NCBI GenBank assembly: GCA_964019165.1
Contig: OZ025282.1
Span: 14,082,229 to 14,146,228 of the forward strand
Origin: Mastigias papua
Taxonomy: Eukaryota; Cnidaria; Scyphozoa; Rhizostomeae; Mastigiidae
Length of the DNA: 64,000 bases
Reading direction: 5' to 3'
This document shows, in pieces, positions 1 through 11,200 of this stretch. Each line of letters starts with the position of its first letter. Position 1 is the stretch's first letter. The notes under the pieces are model-generated. The model made no database searches. It saw only the letters and a list, made by a program, of their open reading frames with translations, and had not been told where the DNA came from. Made by a program: the position numbers and the translations under genes.

Positions 1-789
1 GGACTAGTTGCTATCAAAAGCAAATGGGAGCAAAAGCCTTTACATGGCCAATATGCACTACGGAGCAAAGACGCTGATATTGACCAACTTAATACCCACC
101 AATGGTTGAGGTGCGCTGGACTAAAGGCAGAGACTGAGGGGTTCATAATGGCAGCACAAGACCAGAGCCTATTCACAAGGAACTATCAAGCAAATATAAT
201 AAGAAATGGAACAGATCCTAGATGTAGACTATGTGAGGATAAAGTGGAAACAATTGATCATCTAGTTGCTGGATGCCCAATACTTGCACCAAAGGAATAC
301 AAAGATCGACATGACAAATTGGGGCAGTACCTACACTGGAGAATATGCCAGCATTATAATGCTTCACACGCTGAACACTGGTATGAACATCACCCAGAAC
401 CAGTTACGAAGGGCAATGATGCTACTATCCTTTGGGATTTCACAATACACACAGACAGATCAATTAAAGCCAATCGGCCAGATATTATTGTAAAAGACCA
501 CAAGGAAAAGACATGTTTACTGATTGATATGACAGTGCCTTCCGATCGAAATCTATCGCTTAAGGAGTATGAAAAAGTCAGCAAATACAAAGACTTGGAA
601 ATCGAAATACAGAAGATGTGGAATTTGAAAGTAACAATAGTACCTGTAGTAATTGGGGCATTAGGCATGATACAGAAGACAACTGAAGGTCATATCAAGC
701 GAATTCCCGGGAACCCTTGCTTGCAAGAATTGCAAAAGATAGTACTAAATGGGACGGCTCATCTACTGCGACGAGTGCTCTCTATATGA
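1..789 (+). CDS. C-terminal part of RLE-type (R4/Dong-like) non-LTR retrotransposon polyprotein
   Basis: The frame is open from base 1 to the stop at 789, so the gene enters from outside the window. It carries a CCHC finger of the form C-x2-C-x8-H-x4-C (CRLC...H...C, bases 223-276), followed by a restriction-like endonuclease signature: RPD at about 475, then LIDMTVPSD, then an EKVSKYKDLE segment. This order of CCHC then PD...D is typical of the C-terminus of R2/R4/Dong-type elements, whose endonuclease nicks the target for target-primed reverse transcription. The reverse transcriptase domain would lie upstream. A (TAA)n run starts about 115 bp after the stop, and Dong-type elements are known to sit in TAA repeats. 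The frame has no stop or shift, so this copy is fairly young. The clade is an inference from memory of the family. Confidence 0.85.
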   Translation, partial: GLVAIKSKWEQKPLHGQYALRSKDADIDQLNTHQWLRCAGLKAETEGFIMAAQDQSLFTRNYQANIIRNGTDPRCRLCEDKVETIDHLVAGCPILAPKEYKDRHDKLGQYLHWRICQHYNASHAEHWYEHHPEPVTKGNDATILWDFTIHTDRSIKANRPDIIVKDHKEKTCLLIDMTVPSDRNLSLKEYEKVSKYKDLEIEIQKMWNLKVTIVPVVIGALGMIQKTTEGHIKRIPGNPCLQELQKIVLNGTAHLLRRVLSI

Positions 790-902
790 TCAGATACAGT
801 GCGACAGTTATAAAGAACTTGAAACTTTACCTTCCTGTGCCCTAGGTTATAGGACATAACTCGGCAAGGGATTGTACTTAATAGAACTTTAACGAAATAT
901 AC

Positions 903-917
903 ATAATAATAATAATA
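903..917. repeat. (ATA)n microsatellite at the junction of two RLE-element copies
   Basis: Five ATA units lie directly between the 3' UTR of the upstream RLE-element copy and a GC-richer leader that precedes the N-terminus of a second copy. It is probably the tail or target repeat of the first copy. Confidence 0.8.
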
Positions 918-2050
918 GGACATAAAACTGCATCCGGTTTTGGATTTTCTACTTGGCATATTGAGGTTACCCTTAGCTACAACTACCTCAAGGTCACCCT
1001 TGAGCAAGGTGTAGCACCTGTAAGCTCCCCCCGAGACCTTGAAGTTCCGGATTGGCGTCCGGCGGGGTTTAGTGTGTCTCATGGGCATGGTGGGCTCTTG
1101 GTTGGCGGCTACCCTAGTGATGGTGTCGCGAAAAAATACCGGTGTTTGTGTCACCTAAAACACTCTCCTCGCAAGAGAGTAATATGGATTATCAGAGCAT
1201 TGTAAATAACGACGTGAATGAGACTGGAACCGAAAGGGAAGATCTCTCGCCCAGCAGGTGTCTTATGGTCCAGCAGCTTGAGCCCGGTCGTCATCAAGCT
1301 ACTGCTAGGAGGATAAGGCGAAAGTGGTCAAAAGATGATAACAGAATTGTTATGGAATGTTATTATCACAGCGAGCCAGATCGTATTGGTTACAGGAAAG
1401 TAATGCACAGTATATGGACCAGTGAAGATATGTTCCCAGTTACTGAACAAAGGTTACTAGACCAGATAAATCAAATAATAAAGAAGCAATGGCTTTCCAG
1501 TTTGGAACGTGAAGAGATTAAGCAATCAATTGAAGATGCAGTGCATGGGCAGGTAGAACAGGAGATTGAGTATGAAAATAGAAGCGAAGAGCTTAGTGAT
1601 TATGTGACTGGTTGTGATCATGAAGTGTCTGATGGGAATGACTATTTCTGTGCTTTTGAGGAAGCAATTGCCGAAGAGAGGGATTTAATTAAACGCTTAA
1701 ATGAGATAAATAACAGGGAATGAACTAGACTACCATCACTGAGAAGTGCTGAGAAAGGAAAATTATATGCAGCTGTAAAAAGGTTGATACTGTAATGGGC
1801 AAGGTCAATCTGAGCAACATTACTGAAACCAATAATTTGATTTATTGTGGAGCACCATTGGTTACAGAAATGCTTGGAATTAATAGAAATAGCAAAGGGA
1901 ATAGACAGGAACCATGTTGGAATCGTAGACTGGAAGGTCAAGTTAGAGATCTGAATAGAGATTTAGGTAGGGTAAATGCGTTGAAAAAAGGCAGTAAAGA
2001 AGAAAGTATAAGTTGAAGAGAAACACGGCAATCGGTTTTATAAATTTTAT
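918..2050 (+). mobile_element. 5' end of a second RLE-type (R4/Dong-like) retrotransposon, truncated
   Basis: A leader of about 265 bp precedes an ATG at 1184. The 1184-1723 frame has a Myb-like block (RRKWSKDDNRIVMECYY, then W and RLLDQ, about residues 45-105 of the frame) typical of the N-terminus of these elements, and an acidic tail. A stop at 1721 interrupts it. The same frame continues for about 24 codons (TRLPSLRSAEKGKLYAAV) to a TAA, and the protein then resumes one frame over at 1795-2016 with a motif TNNLIYCGAPLVTEML that belongs to the same family. Homology fades after about 2050 and no reverse transcriptase follows, so the copy is a 5' fragment with one stop and one frameshift. 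Confidence 0.75.
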
Positions 2051-2929
2051 AGGTATCTCATCAGGACCCGTCGAGCAATCATTTCTTAGCGATTTCATCT
2101 TAAAAGAAAGGCTGTTATCTTGGCATGATTTTGTACGATGGGCTGTGTACCTTAATTTATCTCGTCGTTGAGTTGAATTTTATTTGGTAAGGTATGATAT
2201 AGAAGCAAAATTATGCTTCTTTGCAAAGACCTTCCAAGGATCATGGAAGCAGGAAAGAGCACAACAACACCATTTAATGGATACACTGGAAGGTACTTAG
2301 ACTAGGAAAAATCTAATAGTAACAGTCTTGGGAGAGTAACCAGTTGAAATACAGGATTTATATAAACAATGCGTGCACGCCAATGGTTAACTCTTACTGG
2401 CATACAAGCCACCTTTGATCACCTTGGACATGAAGCTCACACATTCCCCTGGAAAAATTTCCTATTGTTAAACTGCGATTTGTAAAATACAAATACGAAT
2501 TATAAAAATGAGTGAAAAGGAACGAAAAGCAAAACATGGTGTATTTTAGCAAAACATGAAGTTTTGACGAGGTTCTGGGGAGGTGAATTTAGTCAGTTAT
2601 GATAGCTATTACGATGAAAACTGTTATTCATGCTAACCATCATAATTTTGCGTTGCAAAAAGACCGGGTCAATTAGAAAAAAAACAAACGCAGCAGAGCA
2701 GTGCCAGATTAGCTAAAAGAGGCGGGTACCCAATCCAGTGAAGATGAAAAGTAGCTACGTTGTAGACATTATTACCTAGATAAATATAAAATGGATTAAA
2801 ATTGCAGATCGGAATTACCAAGAGGCTTCTGAAAAATTTTAGTAAATGTAACGCTTCATATCCACTTCAGCTCCAGCACTGCCCCCAGCTGCTACCACGA
2901 TACTTTACCTTCTACTCAATTCAGCAGAA
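2051..2929. other. No gene recognised
   Basis: AT-rich sequence with short open stretches only. It may contain further decayed sequence of the RLE element on its left, but I could not align it to a known domain. Confidence 0.4.
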
Positions 2930-3666
2930 GCAAGGTCTCAGCGATCAACCTAGGCAAAAAGCAACTACTCTTAGCTTTGTCCAATTCAAAAAGCAGATCA
3001 TCAAACGAAGAAAAAAGCACAAATTTGCCGTCCTTTAACTTTGCAACTAGATTGCAGCTAATATCTACGAAGGTATAGTCTAATTCTTCTCTGTTCGATT
3101 TCCTAACAGCTAGAAGTATACCCAGGCGTCTCTTTGCTGAATCTAAACTAATTCGAGCTCCCTATTCCGCCATTTTATGATTCTTTAGACAATGGAACGA
3201 TCCTTGAACGACTTGAATCAACTATAATCTGTTGGAATTTTTCCCTTCCTTCTTCTCTGTAACTGTACCAATTCTGTGTGCTCTGTCGATAGCATCACCA
3301 TCTACCCCACAACTTAATTTTTCAATGAATTTCTTTGTTTTCTGGAAACAGTTTGACTTTGATCCGACTGGGGACAATTCCATACCGTAAATGCACAGAC
3401 AGTCTCTACGACTATACTGTTCTCCGTCATCTATCTGCTTCTCAAGTCAGTCCAAAAGTGCAAATTTGCTTTCCAATACTTCTATCCTTTTCCTCCAGAT
3501 TACTGATTTTCAATTCCTGCTCATCCAATTCTATGTTAAACGATACAAACACATCATTAATCATACCCTGAATGAAGTGTTTGCTGGGCAAGTTTACAAT
3601 TTGCTTACATAACGGTGCAAGAGCATCTTCTATCAGTTGCTTCATGTCGCTTTGGCCTAGCGCCAC
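2930..3666 (-). pseudogene. LINE ORF1-like protein (RRM/CTD type), decayed
   Basis: Read on the minus strand, the first 74 codons (3666-3442) give a coiled-coil-like start (MKQLIEDALAPLCKQIV). After stops and shifts comes the segment GDAIDRAHRIGTVTEK near 3300-3255, the hallmark of the ORF1 RNA-binding region of L1- and CR1-like LINEs. Next come ARISLDSAKRRLGILLAVRK (about 3150-3090) and YTFVDISCNLVAKLKDGK, matching the usual C-terminal domain. Such proteins coat LINE RNA. Several in-frame stops make this a pseudogene. It may belong to the same element as the two ORF1-type fragments to its right. Confidence 0.6.
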
Positions 3667-3779
3667 ATTTTTCTAACGAATTTTTGCACCTCCTTCACTT
3701 AGAGTCGTCATGATTTTGAAACTAGAGGCATTCAATTATTCATGAACATATCAAGCTTCAATAGATGTTCATTTAATTA

Positions 3780-4250
3780 GTTTTCCCCGTCAATTCTTTC
3801 CAAAACACTCAGCAGCGGAGAAGCACCTTCAAATCTGCCATTATCACGATGAAGCTTGATGTCATTGAATCTACTGTGATTTTCAATGCATTCTAGTTGA
3901 GACTCGACAGCATCAAGCTAGTCTATTGTGTGTTCAATAGTTTGCTGTTTGGAAGTTACTTTCTTTTCTATTGATTTTAATTTGACCTGGAGGTCGTCAA
4001 CCAGCCCCGTTGAAAACAGTACACTATTCTTCAAATCTCAAATGTCTGTCTTGACGGACTTCACGTCCTCTGTAACGACTTGAAACATCATTTAGAACGC
4101 TGATTTACAAACGTTTCCTTGAGCTTCTAGTAACCTTTTTATCATCTTTAACGTCACAAATTCATTGTCGTTTTCTACAATTGCAAATCACACGTGCTGC
4201 CTAGTGGCCTTATTGTAAAACTAAAAAACAAGAATTCTGTTAATATAGCA
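3780..4250 (-). pseudogene. LINE ORF1 coiled-coil segment, decayed
   Basis: On the minus strand one frame reads NEFVTLKMIKRLLEAQGNV, then a long heptad-rich stretch (about 4130-3900; VKSVKTDI, VDDLQVKLKSIEKK, IEHTID), then LECIENHSRFNDIKLH. The last motif is the usual end of the ORF1 coiled coil just before the RNA-binding domain. At least three in-frame stops are present. It lies between an esterase-type relic on its right and another ORF1 relic on its left, all on the same strand. Confidence 0.5.
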
Positions 4251-4369
4251 CTAATATTAACATCGAATTGGACTGACATTTTTATTGTATAAAACCTATC
4301 ATCATTTCTGATGACCAACTACTCTACTTGCGTTATTTGTGGAAAATTCAATCCAGCCCTTGGCAGGGC

Positions 4370-5423
4370 TACATTGCGGCATTACTCATCGTAAAGCGAT
4401 CGCTCCTTTGAACAATGTACACTATTCGCTATCGCCCCTTTGCCACAATCCAGATATCACCACTCCTATTCCCTTTACTTTTTTGGACTGTACTAGACTT
4501 ATTAACTCGGTTTAAATTTCCCCGTCTGACTTGTTAGAACTCAGTTCATTAGTACCGAAATGTAACTTGATGTTATCAAGTGCGTTACTGAGTGAAGGTA
4601 TGCAATAGCTGGTCATATCCGACATTGTAGCGGCAGGGAAAGAGAGTACAAATAAGTGGTCCTTCTTTTTCATTCTTTAACGCAATCTCCAAGTAGCAAA
4701 ATTTGTCATCATGGAATTCCCAATTATAATAGTGGTGCCTCCTTCTCTCCCATTCTAGTAGGTGTTATTTAATACGGACTGTGGTCTCATTTTCTCTTGA
4801 CCTTGATGGACATTACTTACATTCGGGTTTTCCTTTTTTTTATCTTGCATTAATTCTTTCCTCTGTAATGGATTGGGTATAAGATGTATTAAAATTGAAC
4901 TTTCCATAGTTCACTTTCGTTCCTTTATCTCACCTGTAGCCCGTATATTTTCTGTATTTTTAGATTTGGCCTTGCATTCACACAGATGAGTTTTTCTAAC
5001 TTCTGCTCGTATATTTGCTGTCTTTCTTTTAAGCACATGTCCCATTGGGATTTTATCATAGTTGCTGCTGCGTTCGCTTCTAGTTTGTTTTCATCTTCTA
5101 TAGGATTTACTGCATCTTTTTTCGGATTTGCTTGTAAGTGATTCAGTTGCTACGTTTTCATTCAAATGATTACCCACACACTCTGTTGTTCTTTGATTGT
5201 AATGTAGTTTCCTGCCATTTTCATCTTTGAGTTTGATGATTTCAATTTTCAGATTTGCGTTTTCACTTATCAAAGAGATGTTCTTTCTTCTTTCAGTATT
5301 CACCAAATCATTTGATTTTAAATGTCTGTCAACCAGTTTAATTATGGTTGACAGGAAAAATTTAGCTTGTAAATTCAAATGATTTTCGTTCCACTGCTCT
5401 TTTGATGTTTCCACAACGCCCAA
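4370..5423 (-). pseudogene. SGNH-esterase-type ORF1 of a non-LTR retrotransposon, decayed
   Basis: The first 110 codons (5423-5091) are open and rich in charged, coiled-coil-like residues. The esterase signature follows. TIIIGNSMMTNFATWRL (about 4725-4681) corresponds to the GDS nucleophile block, here GNS. SFPAATMSDM follows. LHFGTNELSSN (about 4563-4530) is the conserved H-x-GTN block, and GVVISGLWQRGDS (about 4455-4422) is the next block. Esterase-type ORF1 proteins are known from CR1-like LINEs. The catalytic serine is retained, the flanking aspartate is changed, and at least five stops disrupt the frame. Called by eye from conserved blocks. Confidence 0.55.
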
Positions 5424-6985
5424 GATTAGAAGAAGGAGTCGCTTTTGCCATTCAAAATCTTATAGCTCATTTTTTCCTTCATATATATTCATATCTTCAG
5501 GGATGTAATTACCACCAGTGTTTTCGACAAAAGATAAAGTGGGGCCGGAGGTAGAGGTCCGTTGTAAACTACATCAAGTTCTTTGCTGCTATCCAAAATG
5601 CTGTTGCTCATCATTTCATCCACTTGGTCTATTACTACTTCTGGGTTGTTAACATCACTATCCTTTTTAATAAAGAGTGAAGCGAAGCCAGCATCTACAG
5701 GTTTGTTATAAACAGTTCCAAGCATCATGAGACTGTTGAGCGATTCTTGTCCTTCACTTATATCTAGGCCTAAATGTCAAGAGGCGTATTCTAAAATATT
5801 TGCTAGGTGTGGCGGTTGTCTTGGAGCTGATCCAATGTAATCAACTGATTGTAGTATCACAGAAGTGCTCCAGCAGTGTACCATCAAGAATGAATGGTTT
5901 ATAGAAAATAAGCTGATTATAGTGACGATTACAAATCTTATCTTACAAACACCCCGTAACACGTCCACTACGCATCAATTACAAGGGATTGCTCTTCATT
6001 TAAAAACCTATGATCACAAATCTACTTTTAAGGACAAGAAATTCTCCAAGGGGCCTACTTATTAAAAAATGTAATTTATAAATCAGCTGTCCAACATGTA
6101 GGCAGAAGTTGCATGGTACACACTAGAGTGACCAAACTGACTGAAGCTAAGAAGAAAGCTCCATCCTGACTTACTAGCTTCTGTCATGTTGTGGAGAACA
6201 CAAAATTTGGTCCAAGAAGAAAAAAAATTAGAGGTTCGCTTTTCTTTAATTACAACTTTTACGTTATTCATTCAGGGCCTTTTGTAACTTACTGACTAAA
6301 GATTGCAATATTGATAGGGTCTTTTTTAAAGAATGTCCCCTTGCGGGGACAGGATTAATTGCGGACTACCTGTTCATACATACTTGGAAAAACACTTGTG
6401 TGAATCATGCTTAGAAGTGCACATTCGGAAAGGATCATATATGTAATGATAATAATTGACCTATTCACTAAGGGGGGGGGGCAATTATTTGCACTGGAGT
6501 ATCCACTGGTAGAGCTGTGTTGAAGTCATTGTGGTTCTGAAATTTGCCATGCCATCAAATATGCAAACAGTATTATCTGGTAACACTTGCAGACTTGACA
6601 CATCAGCTTCGAGAGCAACCAACAGCTATGACTTTACTATCTTTACAAGATGTCCATCTGGTAAAGCAAGAGACGATCTCTCATGATGATCATGTCCTGA
6701 CTTTTACATGTAATCCGCCTACAATTGGCAACATGCCTATTTCAGTACTTATGAAGCCAGGTACAGGGATATGGGAGCATATTTTTGAGTTGGGGGGGGG
6801 AGCCGAGGACTAGTTGCAAGCCTGTATTGGAGTGTGCTGTGTAGGTAGAGAACGCATACATGCCAAAATTCCCTTAAGGTATTCCCGCAAAATTTTGCAG
6901 AGCCACTCAGTAATTCTTTGTTTCGTCATAAATGTTGCCTTTAAAATCATGTTTTGACAGTTATTATGCTACCTTTGCTACATTG
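5424..6985. other. No gene recognised; two short poly-G runs
   Basis: Contains short unassignable open frames on both strands and G runs at 6472-6481 and 6792-6799. An 89-codon frame at 6544-6813 has no domain that I recognise. Confidence 0.35.
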
Positions 6986-7201
6986 TCAGACTTTTCTCTC
7001 TTTCGCTATGTCAATTAGTCTCATTAGTATATAGTGACCGCCTCTCCGCACTAAATATGTGATGTACCAAACCATTGTGGATCCTCTTATGTCACTACCT
7101 GCAGTTATCAGATCTCTTAGATATGTAATCATGATGTCGTCCCTGAGAATTGCCTCCGTACGAGTATGAACCAAACTTTGAAAAAAGGTGTCCCCAAGCA
7201 A
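6986..7201 (-). pseudogene. Possible cytochrome P450 exon remnant (I-helix region)
   Basis: The 71-codon minus-strand frame contains YLRDLITAGSDIRGSTMVWY followed by ITYLVR. This resembles the P450 I helix, where DL-x-x-AG-x-D-T-T/S is followed by a T-x-x-W-x-x-x-YL pattern. The oxygen-activating threonine pair is replaced by I-R, so an active enzyme is unlikely. No haem-binding Cys loop or ExxR motif was found nearby. The upstream part of the frame (about 27 residues) looks like a helix H-to-I linker but is not diagnostic. A chance resemblance in a short frame cannot be excluded. Confidence 0.3.
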
Positions 7202-7981
7202 TCTCTATTTTCTACCTGCCACACCTTTTGAAAGCTAACATATGACGTTGTAACCTCATGAGAACGTTGGCATGTATGAAAACGGCAGGTAATATCATTG
7301 AAAGTGTTGCGTCAGGTGACCAGAAACACAGACCATCTCTTGACTTAACATGTTTATGAGACTATTGGACCAGTCTATAGCACTACGGTTTGAATAAACT
7401 TGTGGTATTTACCTCCAATAGGAGCTGATGACTTCTTCAATGGTACTTCTTGAAGATGAGTAAACTTTAACACGAAAAAGGATATCTAATTTCAATTTGG
7501 ATCGAATTCCTCAACCTTGGCCCCCTTTATTAGCATAATAGTTTTTGGGCTACAGCATCCGACTCCCCACCCCCGTCTACTGCTTGTCTCAGATACAAGC
7601 ATTTCTGTGTCAACCAGCGGAAAATTCCAGAACCGCAACAACTTTCACCCAAAAGTAATGAGCTTCTACAGCGTTGTAAACGTGTTGCATATTTGCCACA
7701 TAGGTAGTTAAAGGGGCTATTGAGCAGAATCAGGGTGTTCCATCTTTACTTGGTTTGGTTGGAGAACAAGCAATCATACTTTTGAAATCAAATGGGTGAC
7801 AGAAAGCCCAGTGTACTACGCGAACGTCATTGGTTTACATCGCAAACTCAAGCGACCTTCATAAGCTGAGGATATTAGCTAAATGCTCAGTAGCACACAA
7901 GTAAGGTACGTATGCGAAATCATTTATTTTCTATGAAGAAAAGCTATTATTGATATCGTGTATATAAGCATTTTATTTGCA
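7202..7981. other. No gene recognised
   Basis: AT-rich non-coding-looking sequence with no domain, repeat or RNA feature that I can support. Confidence 0.4.
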
Positions 7982-8257
7982 TTACCTTTTAGATGATCTG
8001 CGATGATAACAAGAAGAATTGCATGCTGCCTTCAACATAAACAACACTTGGTATATACTACACAGAGTATTGTTTTCTTCAACCACGGTCGTAGATGAAC
8101 AGACATATGTGGTTGCACAATTTGGAACAACGATAGTGAAGAGGATTGATACATAAGTAGCAAAGATGAGGTAACCGAGGATTGCAATGATGAAGAGTGT
8201 AAAAGGTGTGAAGACCAAGGAAAAGTGAAACGATAATTTGTGCTCTCCTAGGCTCAA
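7982..8257 (-). CDS. Candidate exon with one membrane segment, unknown protein
   Basis: On the minus strand a 91-codon open frame has a strongly hydrophobic stretch (FTLFIIAILGYLIFATYVSI and the next six residues), then a short Cys- and Thr-containing segment. The frame has no ATG at its upstream end. Its last codons read AAAAG followed by GTAATG, a good splice-donor match, so the stop at the end may be intronic. I do not recognise the family, and the frame could be chance. Confidence 0.2.
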   Translation of the reverse strand: MSLGEHKLSFHFSLVFTPFTLFIIAILGYLIFATYVSILFTIVVPNCATTYVCSSTTVVEENNTLCSIYQVLFMLKAACNSSCYHRRSSKR

Positions 8258-11200
8258 ATTTCTGTGCTCGCTCTAGTATTCACCACATTTTGACAGAAAT
8301 TAATAAGTAATTTTAAATTTTCTTTCATATTCAAATGTTACAAATGAATTTCAAGTTGTCAACTCCAATATTTAAATGCCCAATCATGTTCAAAGCAGAA
8401 GTCATAATTTTAATGCTCTCCTATAAAGTGCTCTTTGGTGCCCATTTCAAGCCACCCCCTCTTGATTGTTAGATTTTGAAAATTTTTCCAGTCACCCGCT
8501 CTTGATGAGACTCCCAGGCAATTTATTTTAACAGATGCTGGAAGATTCATTCCGTACGGTAGCTGAACAAAGCATAACATCTGTTAGGAAGAACCGGTTG
8601 TTCATAATTTTTTCAAATTGTCTCACTGTTGCAAATTTTGACTGAACAGACTGCTACACAAGGTTCTATGTTCATAACTACAGCATCGTTTTGTTGATAT
8701 TGTTCAAATTAATTTTTCATTGGTACTCGTTGGGTCCCAATATTGAAGCAGTAATTGCTAAGGAAATTTACTACTTAATAGAGCATTCGAGCCATCTCAG
8801 AATAACTGTTTAAATCCATTTATTATCACCTTTGTATAATTCCAATCTCCCACTAACTCCAACCCCCCACGTAAATGAACTTTACTTGAAATTTCAAACC
8901 CCTTTAATTCCTAGCCCCAAACAATTAGGTGTCTAAGAGTACTGCTCCAATAAGGAAAAATATGTAGTTATGTTAATGTTAATAGCCTTGCAGTTTACAG
9001 GTTCATTATTTTCCCTGACGGCTTTATTTTGTCTCCTAATATTATGTACTTTATTGCTCTAGACTACATAACTAGCTATGATAAATGACTTTCGGTCCAC
9101 TGAAGTTCTTTATTTATTTATATCTTCAGGTTTTCTACCCGAAGAACTACATCGGGAGCACTTTCACATCCAAATTTTTCATTTTTCAGAATGACCCTCT
9201 ATGACTGCAGATGGCCTAAATCGAGTAATAATCAAATGAGTTAGACGGGTGTTTGAAAGATCATCATAGAACAAACCATGATGGCAAAGACACGAGTATG
9301 CGATAGGATTCACTGACTCAGCACCGCTGAAATTTCAAGCCCCTGCTGCTTGGAGCGCTTGAAACCTTTGTCCGAGATTTTGAGGCAAGCTCTTCGTTTG
9401 AAATGCTAACAAGCAGAAATTTGATAATTTTCTGCAATGAAAAATGCAATGAATGAAGATGTTATAATTGGTCTGATTGGGAACAGAAGGCCACCAATAT
9501 TGCTCTCTTCATTTGGCCTGTTTTGCGCATAATATTCAAAATCCTGAGATGCATCTCCATCATCTTTCTTAAGAACTGTATATAAAGTTTCTAGTATTCC
9601 TGTATATTCTCCTTCAAATCAACAAGCCTCCCTCTCAAAATTCAAATTAAGCCAAGTAATTTCGCCACCGTTCAGCATTGACATATCTTCCACTTGCAGA
9701 ACCAATATTAACGAAGCATATACAAGCCTATGTTGTATATAGATCTGGTGACTTCTACTTACATTTTGAAGAAATCTTCTGAAATAAACATCCTTAGAAT
9801 TTAATTAAGACTTCCTAAGAACAAAGAAAAACTCCTTTCTTTTCTTTAGAAAATTTGAAGAAAAATATTTGAGAATATGAGATAGAGGGTATGGGGGGCG
9901 CCTAGAGTATGGAACAGCATGGGGGCCAAAGATGAGTCGCCCTTCTAGTAGGTTGTCGTAATGGTAAGTCGTTATAGCTCTACTGCTGCGCTTCCTGGAA
10001 TACATCGTCTTGCAGTATTACAACCATGGCTTCAGGAAAGCCTCATTCCAATAACGTTCACGCTGCAATTTGAGATAGTGGGGTAGTAGATTATTTTGCA
10101 CTCGAACCTTGACTAACTGTCGTCAAGTCTGTTGGTTCTTCTTGAGCATAATGCTTGTGAGTAATTATACACCATTCACTTGTGTTATACCTTGCTTTAT
10201 CTATGTTTATGCCTGTATGATGATTAAAAAATTAGGTTGGAGGACAATACTCCTGATCAGACGTCTACACCACTCAACCACTTTATGATTTAGATAATAC
10301 AGCAATTAAGCTAAGGATGACTTACCAGGGCTTTCCTGTAGTGCAATAAATTTTACATTAGTCCCGAAGAGTGTACGGAAGTCTCAATTAATTGAATTTC
10401 TGCCAAAGAGGAGTGCATATATTTCCTCCAGCGAACCCTCTCATCCTAGCGTTTACTCTTAAATGAAACTTGCACCTAATGTCCTGATAACATGATCCAA
10501 AAATTCAGCCACAGTGCACTCAGCAGCTGGTCCAGTGAGGATTGGGCTGTGGAACACGTATCCCAAACAATAAGGAGCCATAATGAATTCACCGTCAACT
10601 TTTAAGCCATGGTACGATTCTATAAAAATTCTCTCCTCCCAATGCTCCATGATAGTTCATGCACTACATTCAGTGAACATCCATGCTCTACCACCTCACA
10701 TTGCGTGCAGTAATATCTGGCGAAGTTTGCTTCAGGTCGATTGTATGCAAAAAATTTATATTGGATTCAAACTTTCAATTGACTGCGCATTATTTGACTA
10801 CTCTTCAGTAAGCATCGTCAAGCATTACATCCAATGCCGTATCAAAGACCAGGGAATAATGATCTTTGGTAACGAATGGCTTTCAGTTATTCTTATTCGC
10901 AGTTGCATCTACTGTAAACCTTTTGTCTGTTGGCCTTCGAGAACCACCGTGCTGTAGAGGAATGACTCGTCCAATAAGAATCTTCAGATGTATTGGTGAA
11001 TACCCCCCAAAATGCTCTTTTCATACATACCCCTCTCATATCCAAATTTGAGGTCAATGCAGATTCCCAGCCATGATGCATAAGCATTCATATTGGGTAT
11101 TCCATGATATGTTTTGATGCATCTGTGGCAAATAGCCGGAATTATTTTTACATGTTTATCATTTATTAGCTTGGCTGCACTGATACTATGAATTTAGGCT

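Noticed and set aside
759..1154. 131-codon minus-strand frame over the RLE-element junction
   Set aside because: It spans the 3' UTR of one element and the leader of another; its Tyr run comes from the TAA repeat. It is a shadow.
10583..10957. 124-codon plus-strand frame
   Set aside because: No domain, no splice support, and overlapping frames on the other strand of similar length. It is left unassigned.
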